The notes under the pieces: model-generated
What the model was told of the DNA's origin: nothing
Database searches by the model: none
What the model saw: only the letters and a program-made list of their open reading frames with translations
NCBI RefSeq assembly: GCF_001028705.1
Contig: NZ_CP011770.1
Location: forward strand, 375,501 to 439,500
From: Croceicoccus naphthovorans
GTDB taxonomy: Bacteria > Pseudomonadota > Alphaproteobacteria > Sphingomonadales > Sphingomonadaceae
Length of the DNA: 64,000 nt
Direction of reading: 5' to 3'
Position numbers and translations under genes: made by a program
Part shown: in pieces, positions 56,021 to 64,000 of the stretch
How positions within the stretch are numbered: the first letter of the stretch is position 1
How the letters are laid out: each line of letters begins with the position of its first letter

Positions 56021-56110
56021 GTTGATAGGGCGCTGATCCGAGGGGGCTTGCGCCCTGCAATCAGGGTCTTATCCTCCGCCCCCGGATGGGCAGGCAGGAG
56101 CAGACGATCG

Positions 56111-57004
56111 ATGTGTGACCAGGAACAGCTAGCCCGATTTGCGCGTGGCTACAGCCGCCGCGACTTTTCCGGCGTGATTGCCGCGGCGGGGGGCAGCGCG
56201 ATCCTTGCCGCCTGTAACGCGACTGACGCGGGCGTCGATGCCGATCCCTCTGTCGCGGCGGTCACGGGCGGCGGCGTGCTGGGCGGCGAAGTGGCGATCC
56301 CGACTGCGACCGGCACGATGGGCGGCTGGTTCTATCACCCTGCGTCGGGCAATCATCCGGCCGTCATCATGTGGCCCGACATCGCGGGCGTGCGCCCCGC
56401 CAGCAAGGCGATGGGCGAACGGCTGGCCGCCGAAGGTTTCGCCGTCATCGTACCCGATCCCTATTGGCGCGACGAAGGCCATGCGATGTTCCAGGATTTC
56501 GCCGACTTCGCGCAGAACGGGGGCTTTCAGACCGTGACCCCCTGGCGCGACCGGTTCAGCGCCGACACCGTGATGGCCGATACCGCCAGCATCGTCGCAT
56601 GGCTGGACGATCAGGACGTGGTTGATACCTCACGCGGGATCGGCGCGCGCGGGCATTGCATGACCGGATCGTGGACGATCTACGCCGCACACGGCTCGCC
56701 CGAACGGGTCAAGGTTGCCGGATCGATGCACGGCGGCGGGCTGGTGACCGATGCGGCGACAAGCCCGCACAAGATGATCGTGCCGACCGCCAGCTACCTG
56801 ATCGCCATCGCGCAGGACGATGCGGCCAAGGAACCGGGCGCGGAGCCGGCGCTGAAGACCGCGTTGGCAGAGGCGGGGGCATCCGGCACGGTCGATGTCT
56901 ATGCCGGAAACCACGGCTGGACCGTTCCCGACAGCCCCGCCTATGACAAGCCGGAGGCGGAGCGCGCCTATGCCGCGTTCCTGTCGCTGGTCAAGGCGAT
57001 GTAA
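56111..57004 (+). CDS. Dienelactone-hydrolase-family protein with Tat-type lipoprotein signal
   Basis: A 297-residue alpha/beta-hydrolase. The nucleophile is the Cys in GHCMTG near residue 190 and the catalytic His is in NHGWTVPD near residue 270. The N-terminus carries a twin-arginine motif (YSRRDFSG), then a hydrophobic stretch ending in ILAAC, so it should be exported folded and lipid-anchored. The substrate is unknown; DLH members act on dienelactones and other esters. The ATG at 56111 is preferred over an upstream in-frame start. Confidence 0.85.
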   Translation: MCDQEQLARFARGYSRRDFSGVIAAAGGSAILAACNATDAGVDADPSVAAVTGGGVLGGEVAIPTATGTMGGWFYHPASGNHPAVIMWPDIAGVRPASKAMGERLAAEGFAVIVPDPYWRDEGHAMFQDFADFAQNGGFQTVTPWRDRFSADTVMADTASIVAWLDDQDVVDTSRGIGARGHCMTGSWTIYAAHGSPERVKVAGSMHGGGLVTDAATSPHKMIVPTASYLIAIAQDDAAKEPGAEPALKTALAEAGASGTVDVYAGNHGWTVPDSPAYDKPEAERAYAAFLSLVKAM

Positions 57005-57091
57005 CCCGATAGGTAGTGTTCCGCGCTGTCCACGGCGCAAACCTTAACGCGCCGCCCCGATAGTCACTGCCCTGTCGGGGGGAGCGCACCA

Positions 57092-57289
57092 ATGAACGCA
57101 TTGCTGGCCAGTTTCGTGCGAAGCCTTCCGGCTCTGCCGCTGCTGATGGCCGCGCTCTATCTGCTCAGCATCGTCGGCGTCAGTTCCGCGCGCGAACTGG
57201 CGCAGCAACTGCTGCGGGTGCGGATCGTCTATACGCTGGTGCTGTCGATCTCTTGTTTGGGCCGGATGCTGCTGCCCATCGCGCACTAG
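57092..57289 (+). CDS. Small membrane protein, unknown function
   Basis: A 65-residue hydrophobic protein with two likely membrane spans (LPLLMAALYLLSIVGV and IVYTLVLSISCLGRML). A GGGGAG-type ribosome site lies near the ATG. Its last codons overlap the converging phosphatase gene by 4 bp. No family is recognised. Confidence 0.55.
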   Translation: MNALLASFVRSLPALPLLMAALYLLSIVGVSSARELAQQLLRVRIVYTLVLSISCLGRMLLPIAH

Positions 57290-57732
57290 AGCCCGATCAG
57301 GCTGGCCCACGCCCGGGCGGCGGGGTTGTCTGCAGTGCGTGGATCCCATTGCCGGGTAAGCATGGCCAGCGCCTTGTCCCGATCCATGCCGTTCTCGACA
57401 TTGCTGCGATAGAACAGGGCCGAGACGCGCCAGTTCATCACGCAATGCACATGTACGGGATCGTTCCCAGCAATGGCGGCGCGGAACTGGCGATAGTGTT
57501 GCTCGGTCGGGTGGTCGAAAGGGATCGGGATCGCGGTATAGGCGATGCCGTGTTCGCCGCAGACCTTGCCCTCGTCCGGGAGGATTTCAGGGTGGCCGGG
57601 CAGGGCCAGATTGATCACGTGCCGCACGCAGATGCCGGCCAGAGCGGCTATGTCGTCGGCAGTCGGGGCACCCGAAGTCGTCGTCCGCGCATCCAGCCTT
57701 TGCCATGCGCGAATGCCGACAGGATCGGTCAC
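57286..57732 (-). CDS. Protein-tyrosine-phosphatase-like protein
   Basis: A 148-residue cysteine phosphatase-like protein. The P-loop is HVHCVMNWRVSA: Cys and Arg are separated by four residues rather than the usual five. A shortened loop of the form C-x4-R occurs in one branch of small bacterial dual-specificity-phosphatase-like proteins. Its ATG overlaps the pgeF stop (ATGA), so it is the last gene of the pepN-pgeF transcript. Confidence 0.78.
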   Translation of the reverse strand: MTDPVGIRAWQRLDARTTTSGAPTADDIAALAGICVRHVINLALPGHPEILPDEGKVCGEHGIAYTAIPIPFDHPTEQHYRQFRAAIAGNDPVHVHCVMNWRVSALFYRSNVENGMDRDKALAMLTRQWDPRTADNPAARAWASLIGL

Positions 57733-58490
57733 GCAGGCAGCCCGATCAGGCTGATCTGGCGACCGTATCCGCTTTCCCCCGCCTGCGTCGCGCGGCGGTA
57801 GGAGAAGAAGCGCGTTTCGTCCGCATAGGTATCGTGTCCGGTGATCTCCACGCGGGTAACGCCTGCCTTGGCCAGATCGGCGGCGACAAACGAAGCGAGG
57901 TCGAACTGGTGATGGCCCACGCGCCCCGGCTTGAAGAAACGGTCAAACGCCTCGTCCTCGGCCAGAAAGCGCAGGTAGAACCCTTCGTCCACTTCGTAAC
58001 TTGCCTGAGCGATGCAGGGGCCGATGGCGGCGGCGATGCGGCTGCGGTCGGCGCCCAATTCTTCCATCGCGGCGGCGGTATGGTCGCACACGCCCGCAAA
58101 GGCTCCGCGCCAGCCCGCATGGGCCGCGCCGATCACGCCCGCCTGCGTATCGGCCAACAGCACCGGCGCGCAATCGGCGGTGAGGATGCCCAGCAAGACG
58201 CCGGGCCGGTCGGTGACCATCGCGTCCGCCTCTGGCCGCGCGTCCAGCGGGAAGGGCGTGTCGATCCGCACCACCTCGGCGGAGTGGACCTGATAGACGG
58301 TCGCCAGTTCCGCGCCGGGGAGCACGGCCTCTGCAGCAATGGTGCGATTGGCTTCGACCGCGCGGGGCAGGTCGTCGGACCCGGTGCCGACGTTCAGCCC
58401 GGCATATTGCCCGGTCGATACCCCGCCGCGCCGCCCGAGGAAGCCGTGCGCAACACCGTTCAGCGATTTCGTCTCAATCCTGTCGACCAT
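57729..58490 (-). CDS. pgeF: Peptidoglycan editing factor / purine nucleoside phosphorylase
   Basis: A 253-residue YfiH/LACC1-family protein. The metal/catalytic motifs are QVHSAEVV, LTADCAPVLLA and GAAHAGWRGAFAGV. Family members act as purine nucleoside phosphorylases and in E. coli edit mis-incorporated peptidoglycan precursors; laccase-like activity has also been reported. The start codon overlaps the pepN stop by one base (TGATG). Confidence 0.93.
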   Translation of the reverse strand: MVDRIETKSLNGVAHGFLGRRGGVSTGQYAGLNVGTGSDDLPRAVEANRTIAAEAVLPGAELATVYQVHSAEVVRIDTPFPLDARPEADAMVTDRPGVLLGILTADCAPVLLADTQAGVIGAAHAGWRGAFAGVCDHTAAAMEELGADRSRIAAAIGPCIAQASYEVDEGFYLRFLAEDEAFDRFFKPGRVGHHQFDLASFVAADLAKAGVTRVEITGHDTYADETRFFSYRRATQAGESGYGRQISLIGLPA

Positions 58491-61141
58491 CAGCCGTCGA
58501 GGCTCTTGCTCACCTGCTCACGCGTGTCTTTCGACAGGTTCGGGGCGGCGGCGATCCGCTCCAGCTCTGCCCGCATCAGCGCGGCACGACCCGGCTCTAT
58601 CTTGCGCCAGCGGCCCAGCGCCGGGATGAAGCGCGCGGCGGTCTGCGCGTTGATCGGGTCGAGCGCGAGGACGAGATCGGCGATCATGCGATAGCCGCGC
58701 CCGCTCTCGTCATGGAACGCGGCGGCATTGCCCGCCATCGTCATGTAGAGGCTGCGCACGCGGTTCGGGTTCTTGATCGTGAAGTCGGGATGCTTCGCCA
58801 GCGCCTCGACCGTGTCCAGAACCTTGGGATCAAGTGCATTGGCCTGAAGCGAGAACCACTTGTCGATGACAAGGGCATTGCCTTCGAACCGCTTGTGGAA
58901 ATCGGCCACCAGTTCGCTGCGTTCGGGGCAATCGATCCCGGCCAGCACCATCATCGCGCCCTGTCGGTCGGTCATGTTCGTAGCGGTGCGATACTGCGCT
59001 GCGGCGCGGGCGGCGGCTTCCTTCTGGTCGGCGGCGGCCAGCATGACCAGCGCCTGCGTTTTCACCTTGCGCGCACCGCGGGCATCGGCGTCGAGGCCAT
59101 AGGGCACGGCACTGGCGCGTTCGTGCAGCGCGATCAGCTTGTCGCGCAGGCGGGTGCCTATGTGGCCCTTCAGCCGCTCGCGTGCTTCGTGCAGCGCCAC
59201 CGGGTTGGCGGGTGCGGCCAGTTCCAGCAGGAAGGCGATGGAGGGCAGCATCATCAGCTCGCCGCGCATCAGGTCGTCGATCTGGTCGTCGTCCAGAACC
59301 TTGCCCATCGCCTCGGCAATCGCACCGCGACGCTTTTCGTCGGGGCCATGCTCGATCGTGCCCAGCAGTTCGCGGGTGACGAGCTGTTGCAGCGCCTCGT
59401 ACCGGGCGAAGGCGTCGTCGTCGTTTGCTGCAAGGAAGACGAGGTCGTCGTCATGCGCCTCTGCATCCAGCTGGATTGGCGCAGTGAAGGCGCGATTGAC
59501 GCTGACCACCGGCGGCTTGGCGAAACCGTCGAAGGTGAAGTCCTGCCTGGCCTTGTCGAGCACCAGCAGCTTCTCGCCAGTATGGGTGCCGCTGTCACGG
59601 TCGAACAGCGCGACCTTCAGCGGGATCGGCACCGGCTGCTTGTTGGGCTGGCCGGGGGTGGCCGGAACCTTCTGCGTGAAGTGCAGCGTGACCGTGCCGG
59701 TCGACTGGTCGAATTCCGACTGCATCGTCACGCGCGGCGTGCCTGCCTGTTCGTACCAGCGGCGGAACTGCGTCAGGTCCAGACCCGCGCCGTCTTCCAT
59801 CGACTTGATGAAATCCTCGCAAGTCGCGGCCTCTCCATCGTGCCGGTCGAAATAGAGATCGGTGCCCTTGCGGAACGCATCGTCACCCGCCAGCGTCTTC
59901 ATCATGCGGATGACTTCGGCACCCTTGTTATAGACGGTGGCGGTGTAGAAGTTGCTGATTTCCTGATAGGAATCTGGCCGGATCGGGTGTGCGAGCGGCC
60001 CGCTGTCTTCCGGGAACTGCGCGGCGCGCAGGATGCGTACGTCTTCGATCCGCTTGACCGGCTCGCTGCCCATGTCGGCGCTGAACAATTGGTCGCGCAG
60101 CACGGTGAAGCCTTCCTTGAGGCTCAGCTGGAACCAGTCGCGGCAGGTGATACGGTTGCCCGACCAGTTGTGGAAGTATTCGTGGCCGACCACGCCTTCG
60201 ACACCGTCATAGTCGCCGTCGGTCGCCGTTTCCGGATCGGCGAGAACGTAGCGGGTGTTGAAGATGTTCAGCCCCTTGTTCTCCATCGCGCCCATGTTGA
60301 AATCGGACACGGCGACGATGTTGAACTGGTCCAGATCGTATTCGCGGCCGAACGTTTCCTCGTCCCACTTCATCGATGCGATCAGGCTGCGCATCGCGTG
60401 GTCGGTACGCTCAAGATCGCCTTCGCGGACCCAGACGGCCAGATCGACCTTGCGGCCGCCACAAGTGGTAAAGGTATCGCGGTTGGCGACAAGCTGCCCG
60501 GCGACGAGCGCGAAAAGATAGCTCGGCTTTGGCCACGGATCGTCCCAGACCGCCCAGTGGCGACCGTCGGCCCCGTCTCCGCTGTCGGCAAGGTTGCCGT
60601 TGGAGAGCAGCACCGGGAACTGGTCCTTCGGCCCTTCCATCCGCACGGTATAGCGCGACAGGACGTCGGGCCGGTCGGGGAAGAAGGTGATGCGGCGGAA
60701 CCCTTCGGCCTCACACTGGGTGCAGAGCATCCCGCCGCTGGCGTACAGGCCCATCAGCTGGCTGTTCGTTGCCGGGTGAAGGTGTGTTTCGATCGTCACT
60801 TCGTGCGCGCTGCCGGGCAGGGGGAGCAGCAGGTTGGAGCCGCTCATCGACCAACCCTCGGCATCGTTGCCGTCGACCTTCAGGGTCATGACCGCGATAT
60901 TGTCGCCGCACAGGTGCAGCGTCTGGTCGCCATCGCCGTCGGGATTGCGCTCTACCTTCAGCGTTGCGACGCACTTGGTCAGTTCGGTGCCGAGGTCGAA
61001 GTCGAGACTGATCTCGGGCACGAGCCACGAAGGCGGGGTGTAATTGTTGCGGAAGATCGTGGCCGGATCGTGCGGCTCTACGGCGGCATCGGCCATCTCG
61101 GGGTTTCCGGCGGGGTTTGAGGGGTTCGTCGCGATATCCAT
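58490..61141 (-). CDS. pepN: Aminopeptidase N
   Basis: An 883-residue M1-family zinc aminopeptidase. The substrate-binding GAMEN box is in FNMGAMENKGLNIF, and the zinc motif HExxH-x18-E is GHEYFHNWSGNRITCRDWFQ followed by LKEG. The four-domain length matches PepN. The ATG at 61141 is the likely start; the longer frame to 61258 is not conserved. pgeF and the phosphatase gene follow with overlapping junctions, so the three form an operon. Confidence 0.96.
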   Translation of the reverse strand: MDIATNPSNPAGNPEMADAAVEPHDPATIFRNNYTPPSWLVPEISLDFDLGTELTKCVATLKVERNPDGDGDQTLHLCGDNIAVMTLKVDGNDAEGWSMSGSNLLLPLPGSAHEVTIETHLHPATNSQLMGLYASGGMLCTQCEAEGFRRITFFPDRPDVLSRYTVRMEGPKDQFPVLLSNGNLADSGDGADGRHWAVWDDPWPKPSYLFALVAGQLVANRDTFTTCGGRKVDLAVWVREGDLERTDHAMRSLIASMKWDEETFGREYDLDQFNIVAVSDFNMGAMENKGLNIFNTRYVLADPETATDGDYDGVEGVVGHEYFHNWSGNRITCRDWFQLSLKEGFTVLRDQLFSADMGSEPVKRIEDVRILRAAQFPEDSGPLAHPIRPDSYQEISNFYTATVYNKGAEVIRMMKTLAGDDAFRKGTDLYFDRHDGEAATCEDFIKSMEDGAGLDLTQFRRWYEQAGTPRVTMQSEFDQSTGTVTLHFTQKVPATPGQPNKQPVPIPLKVALFDRDSGTHTGEKLLVLDKARQDFTFDGFAKPPVVSVNRAFTAPIQLDAEAHDDDLVFLAANDDDAFARYEALQQLVTRELLGTIEHGPDEKRRGAIAEAMGKVLDDDQIDDLMRGELMMLPSIAFLLELAAPANPVALHEARERLKGHIGTRLRDKLIALHERASAVPYGLDADARGARKVKTQALVMLAAADQKEAAARAAAQYRTATNMTDRQGAMMVLAGIDCPERSELVADFHKRFEGNALVIDKWFSLQANALDPKVLDTVEALAKHPDFTIKNPNRVRSLYMTMAGNAAAFHDESGRGYRMIADLVLALDPINAQTAARFIPALGRWRKIEPGRAALMRAELERIAAAPNLSKDTREQVSKSLDG

Positions 61142-61256
61142 GGCCAGATAGATGCGCTTCTGTCCGGCATTCTCAAGATCAAATGATGCAAGCCGTGGCC
61201 AAGATACGTAAAAAAGCATGGCATTGGCCCGGATGTGGGGTTTATGCGCCCGTTTC

Positions 61257-62075
61257 ATGCGCGTCCTGATCTTCGGCCTCGGCTATTCGGCAAAGCACAT
61301 TGCGGCGCGACTGGCGCAGGGTGGCTGGTCGGTGCGGGCGACGGGCAGCGACGGCGACATCGTGTTTGGCGATGCGGCGGCGGTTGATGCCGCACTGGCA
61401 GAGGCGGATGCGGTGCTGTCCTCGGTGCCGCCCGCGCGCGATGGGGCAGAGCCGGTGCTCGATACCTATGGCGCGGCGCTGGCGGGGTTTCGTGGGTGGA
61501 TCGGGTACTTGTCCTCCACCGGCGTCTATGGCGATGCGGGCGGGGCGTGGGTGGACGAGAGTTCGCCGGTCGGCACCGGACGGCGCAGCGCGCGGACAGA
61601 ATCGGATGCGCGCTGGTTGGCGCTGGGCGCGCGCGTGTTTCGTTTGCCCGGCATTTACGGACCCAATTCAGACGGGAAGGGCCGCTCGGCGCTGGACCGG
61701 GTGCGCAAGGGGCGGGCGCATCGGATCGACATTCCGGGGCAGGTGTTCAGCCGCGTCCATGTCGAGGACATTGCGCAGGGCGTGGCGCTGGGGCTGGATG
61801 CTCCGGCGGGGGCCTATAACCTCGCCGACGATTACCCTTGTTCGCAGAACGAGTTGATCGAACACGCCTGCCAGATGCTGCGCGTGCCGGTTCCGCCGAT
61901 TCAGACGCTGGAGGAGGCGAACCTGTCGCCGATGGCGCGCGGATTCTATGCGGAAAACCGCCGTGTCGCGAACGGCAAGGCGAAGCGGGTGCTGGGCTGG
62001 GCGCCGATCTATCCCACCTATCGCGAGGGGTTAGCGGCGTGCCTTGAGCGCGATGATCAGACCGACGAAGGCTAG
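61257..62075 (+). CDS. NAD-dependent epimerase/dehydratase-like protein (YeeZ-like)
   Basis: A 272-residue short-chain-dehydrogenase-like protein with a degenerate Rossmann motif (LIFGLGYSAKHIAARLA, residues 4-20). SSTGVYGDAGGAWVDE follows the sugar-epimerase pattern, but the usual catalytic YxxxK is not visible where expected, so it may be a non-epimerase relative such as YeeZ. The ATG at 61257 gives the Rossmann motif at the N-terminus. It overlaps the opposite-strand EamA gene by 45 bp at its 3' end. Confidence 0.8.
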   Translation: MRVLIFGLGYSAKHIAARLAQGGWSVRATGSDGDIVFGDAAAVDAALAEADAVLSSVPPARDGAEPVLDTYGAALAGFRGWIGYLSSTGVYGDAGGAWVDESSPVGTGRRSARTESDARWLALGARVFRLPGIYGPNSDGKGRSALDRVRKGRAHRIDIPGQVFSRVHVEDIAQGVALGLDAPAGAYNLADDYPCSQNELIEHACQMLRVPVPPIQTLEEANLSPMARGFYAENRRVANGKAKRVLGWAPIYPTYREGLAACLERDDQTDEG

Positions 62076-62960
62076 CGCCGCGCCGCAGACCGTGATGATC
62101 GTCCACCCGAACCCTTCGAACATGGTGGACAGCAGCATGGCAAGGATCGGCGTCGCCACTCCGACATAGGCCGCGCGTCCCGCGCCCATGTGGCGGATCA
62201 GCGTGAAATATAGCGGGAAGGTCACGACCGATCCCACGATACCGAGATAGGCGATGCCCATCAGGTATGTTGGGCGTGGGTCCCACACGGGCGGCCCGTC
62301 CAGAACCAGCGCGATAACGACGTTGATCGCGGTGCCGACGATCATGGCCAGCGCCAGCATCGGCAGGAACGGCTGCGCATGGGCACGGTCGGTCGCCTGC
62401 GTGATGTTGGCAACCGATGCGGACATCGTGGCCAGCGCCGCCAGCACGACGCCCAGCGTCACCCCTTCGCGAACGCCCGCCGCGCGGTATTCGTGGACCA
62501 GCAGCAGCGACACGCCGACGATGGCGACGGCCGATCCGGCGACAAAACCCCAAGAAACCCGTTCGCGCAGAACGAACCAGGCAAAAATCGAGTTCGGGAT
62601 CATGATCAGCGCGAAGAACAGCGCGACGATGCCCGATGTCAGCGCCAGTTCCGCCCGGTAGACGAAGTGGAAGTTCAGCACGAATTGCGACAATCCAATC
62701 AGGATCACGACCGGTATTCCGGCGCGGCTGACCCGCAATTTCTCGCCCCTAACGGCCAGCAGGACCAGCATCGCGACACAGGCCAGCATGAAGCGATAGG
62801 CGATGCTCCAACTGGGCGGAACGTCGCTGATCTGGTCCTTGATGACCAGCCATGTCGACCCCCAGATCAGCGCGACGAGGATGAACGGCGCAAAGACCCG
62901 GGGGTCGCTGAACGGCAGGCGATGGCGGCCTGCGACCGGCGCGGTGGGAACGTCGCTCAT
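62031..62960 (-). CDS. EamA/DMT-family transporter
   Basis: A 309-residue inner-membrane exporter with ten hydrophobic segments in two EamA halves. The first half has LIWGSTWLVIKDQISDVPP, the second LGIVGSVVTFPLYFTLIRHM. It is only loosely similar to the EamA protein at 15393. Substrate unknown. Its ATG overlaps the stop of the threonine aldolase gene (ATGA), so they are translationally coupled. Confidence 0.88.
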   Translation of the reverse strand: MSDVPTAPVAGRHRLPFSDPRVFAPFILVALIWGSTWLVIKDQISDVPPSWSIAYRFMLACVAMLVLLAVRGEKLRVSRAGIPVVILIGLSQFVLNFHFVYRAELALTSGIVALFFALIMIPNSIFAWFVLRERVSWGFVAGSAVAIVGVSLLLVHEYRAAGVREGVTLGVVLAALATMSASVANITQATDRAHAQPFLPMLALAMIVGTAINVVIALVLDGPPVWDPRPTYLMGIAYLGIVGSVVTFPLYFTLIRHMGAGRAAYVGVATPILAMLLSTMFEGFGWTIITVCGAALAFVGLIIALKARR

Positions 62961-63970
62961 AACGATGCGATGGCTTTCGCCAGTGCTTGTGCCGCCTCGG
63001 CAGGCGTGTTCCACGCGGCGACGAAACGGGCGGCGTCCGGACCCCAGTCATAGAACACGAAGCCCTGATCGCGCAGGTTGGCGCGCTCCTCTGCGGTGCA
63101 GCGTACGAAAACCTCGTTCGCCTCGCACGGATAGAGCAGGCGATGCACCGCCGCGCCCGCGATCGCTGTGGCGGCAGCATTGGCGGCGCGGGCGTTGGCC
63201 AGCCAAAGGTCGCCGTCCAGCATCGCCAGCAATTGGGCGGCAAGGAAGCGGCCTTTCGACTGCAACTGCCCGGCGCGCTTGTGGCGACGCTTGGCCTCGG
63301 CGGCCTTGGCGGGGTCGAACAGGATCAGCGCCTCTGCCCCCATCGCGCCGTTCTTGATCATCCCGAATGTCAGCGTGTCGATGCCATGCGCAGGACCGGC
63401 CTCTGCCGCAGAGCAGCCAAGATGCGCGACCGCATTGGCGAAGCGCGCGCCGTCCATGTGCACGCTAAAGCCCTTGGCACGGGCATAGGCGGTCAGTGTG
63501 GCCAGCTCGCCTGGCGTATAAGTGCACCCTTGCTCTGTCGCCTGCGTGATCGCGATTGTGCAGGGCTGCACCCGGTGCACGTCGTCGCGGATCGGATCGA
63601 CGACGGCGGCGATGTTTTCGGGCGTAAGCTTTGCATGCGGGCCATGGGCCAGCATCAGCTTTGCGCCGTGGGTATAGAATTCGGGCGCGCCTGCCTCGTC
63701 CTGTTCGATATGCGCGTCGTCGTGGCAGACCACTCCGCCATAGGGCGGCACCAGCGTTGCCAGCGCAAGGCAGTTTGCCGCCGTGCCGGTGCTGGTCCAC
63801 ACCACCGCGCATTCGCGATCGAACAGCGCGGAAAACGCCGCGTCTAGCCGCTGGCTGAGCGCGTCGCCGTCATAGGGTGCGTCGGGCGCGTCGGCGGCGC
63901 GCATCGCGTCCCAGACCTGCGGGTGAACGGGGGCGGTGTTGTCGGAAACGAAAAGCATGGGCGTGGACAT
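62957..63970 (-). CDS. ltaE: Low-specificity L-threonine aldolase
   Basis: A 337-residue PLP-dependent enzyme that splits L-threonine/allo-threonine to glycine and acetaldehyde. The PLP lysine is in FGMIKNGAMGAEA near residue 210, and the N-terminal DNTAPVHPQVWDAM is typical. Other marks are TGTAANCLALATLVPPYGG and SVHMDGARFANAVAHLG. It lies upstream of, and overlaps by 4 bp, the EamA gene. About 30 bp remain before the right window edge. Confidence 0.93.
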   Translation of the reverse strand: MSTPMLFVSDNTAPVHPQVWDAMRAADAPDAPYDGDALSQRLDAAFSALFDRECAVVWTSTGTAANCLALATLVPPYGGVVCHDDAHIEQDEAGAPEFYTHGAKLMLAHGPHAKLTPENIAAVVDPIRDDVHRVQPCTIAITQATEQGCTYTPGELATLTAYARAKGFSVHMDGARFANAVAHLGCSAAEAGPAHGIDTLTFGMIKNGAMGAEALILFDPAKAAEAKRRHKRAGQLQSKGRFLAAQLLAMLDGDLWLANARAANAAATAIAGAAVHRLLYPCEANEVFVRCTAEERANLRDQGFVFYDWGPDAARFVAAWNTPAEAAQALAKAIASL

Positions 63971-64000
63971 GTACCGGGCCTTGCGACCGGCCCACGCGCG

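Noticed and set aside
58712..61120. An open frame of about 800 codons on the + strand opposite pepN
   Set aside because: It is a shadow of the high-GC pepN coding sequence; the pepN frame contains all catalytic motifs and the shadow has none.

Overview
The window is a piece of high-GC alphaproteobacterial chromosome, most likely from the Sphingomonadales (Erythrobacteraceae or Sphingomonadaceae). This is inferred from gene content and protein flavour: rpsT-dnaA followed by mutM-ubiE-ubiB-coaBC-dut, a Tim44/TimA gene between secB and mltA, a sphingomonad-type TonB-dependent receptor, and DUF4136 lipoproteins. Species cannot be named from the sequence alone. No rRNA, tRNA or CRISPR array was found.

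Layout. 1-9.5 kb: the 3' half of an NADP-malic enzyme gene, an ACR3 arsenite exporter, a sirtuin, dapB, nth, a small lipoprotein, a dicarboxylate/amino-acid symporter, dapE, an M14 carboxypeptidase and a DUF4136-type lipoprotein. 9.7-16.3 kb: galE, rpmJ, a HAD phosphatase, an orphan [2Fe-2S] molybdo-hydroxylase small subunit overlapping arsC, a methyltransferase, lipB, a lipoprotein and an EamA exporter. 16.3-18.9 kb: a DUF2254 membrane-protein gene split by a complete IS3-family (IS407-like) insertion; removing the IS and one ACGT duplication restores a 443-codon frame. 18.9-22.5 kb: nadA, a membrane protein, an MBL hydrolase and moeB.

22.6-26.1 kb is the main accessory island. It is a 3527-bp element with perfect 19-bp terminal inverted repeats (GGTAGTG...) and an 8-bp target duplication (ACTTTACC), built around an IS1-family transposase. 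It carries a Panacea (DUF4065) antitoxin with an overlapping candidate toxin, a P63C-domain protein, and two small overlapping genes. The same operator-like dyad lies in front of both the transposase and the small-gene operon, which suggests joint control of transposition and cargo. The element landed 7 bp upstream of the -35 box of rpsT.

26.3-40.9 kb is core genome: rpsT, dnaA, mutM, ubiE, ubiB, coaBC, dut, a second DUF4136 lipoprotein, trpS, murJ, secB, timA, mltA and an Smr-domain gene, ending in a decayed YciI-like pseudogene. 41-57 kb holds peroxide defence (ahpC/ahpF, katG), aroC, a Spx/ArsC-like protein, a siderophore-interacting reductase, DUF2059 and DUF4259 proteins, ubiG and lysC back to back, and a ZnuD-like TonB receptor. 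57-64 kb holds a small membrane protein, the pepN-pgeF-phosphatase operon, an NAD-dependent epimerase, an EamA exporter and threonine aldolase.

DapB, DapE and LysC serve lysine/diaminopimelate synthesis. UbiE, UbiB and UbiG serve ubiquinone synthesis. MurJ, MltA and PgeF concern the cell wall. ACR3 and ArsC concern arsenic resistance but lie 10 kb apart.
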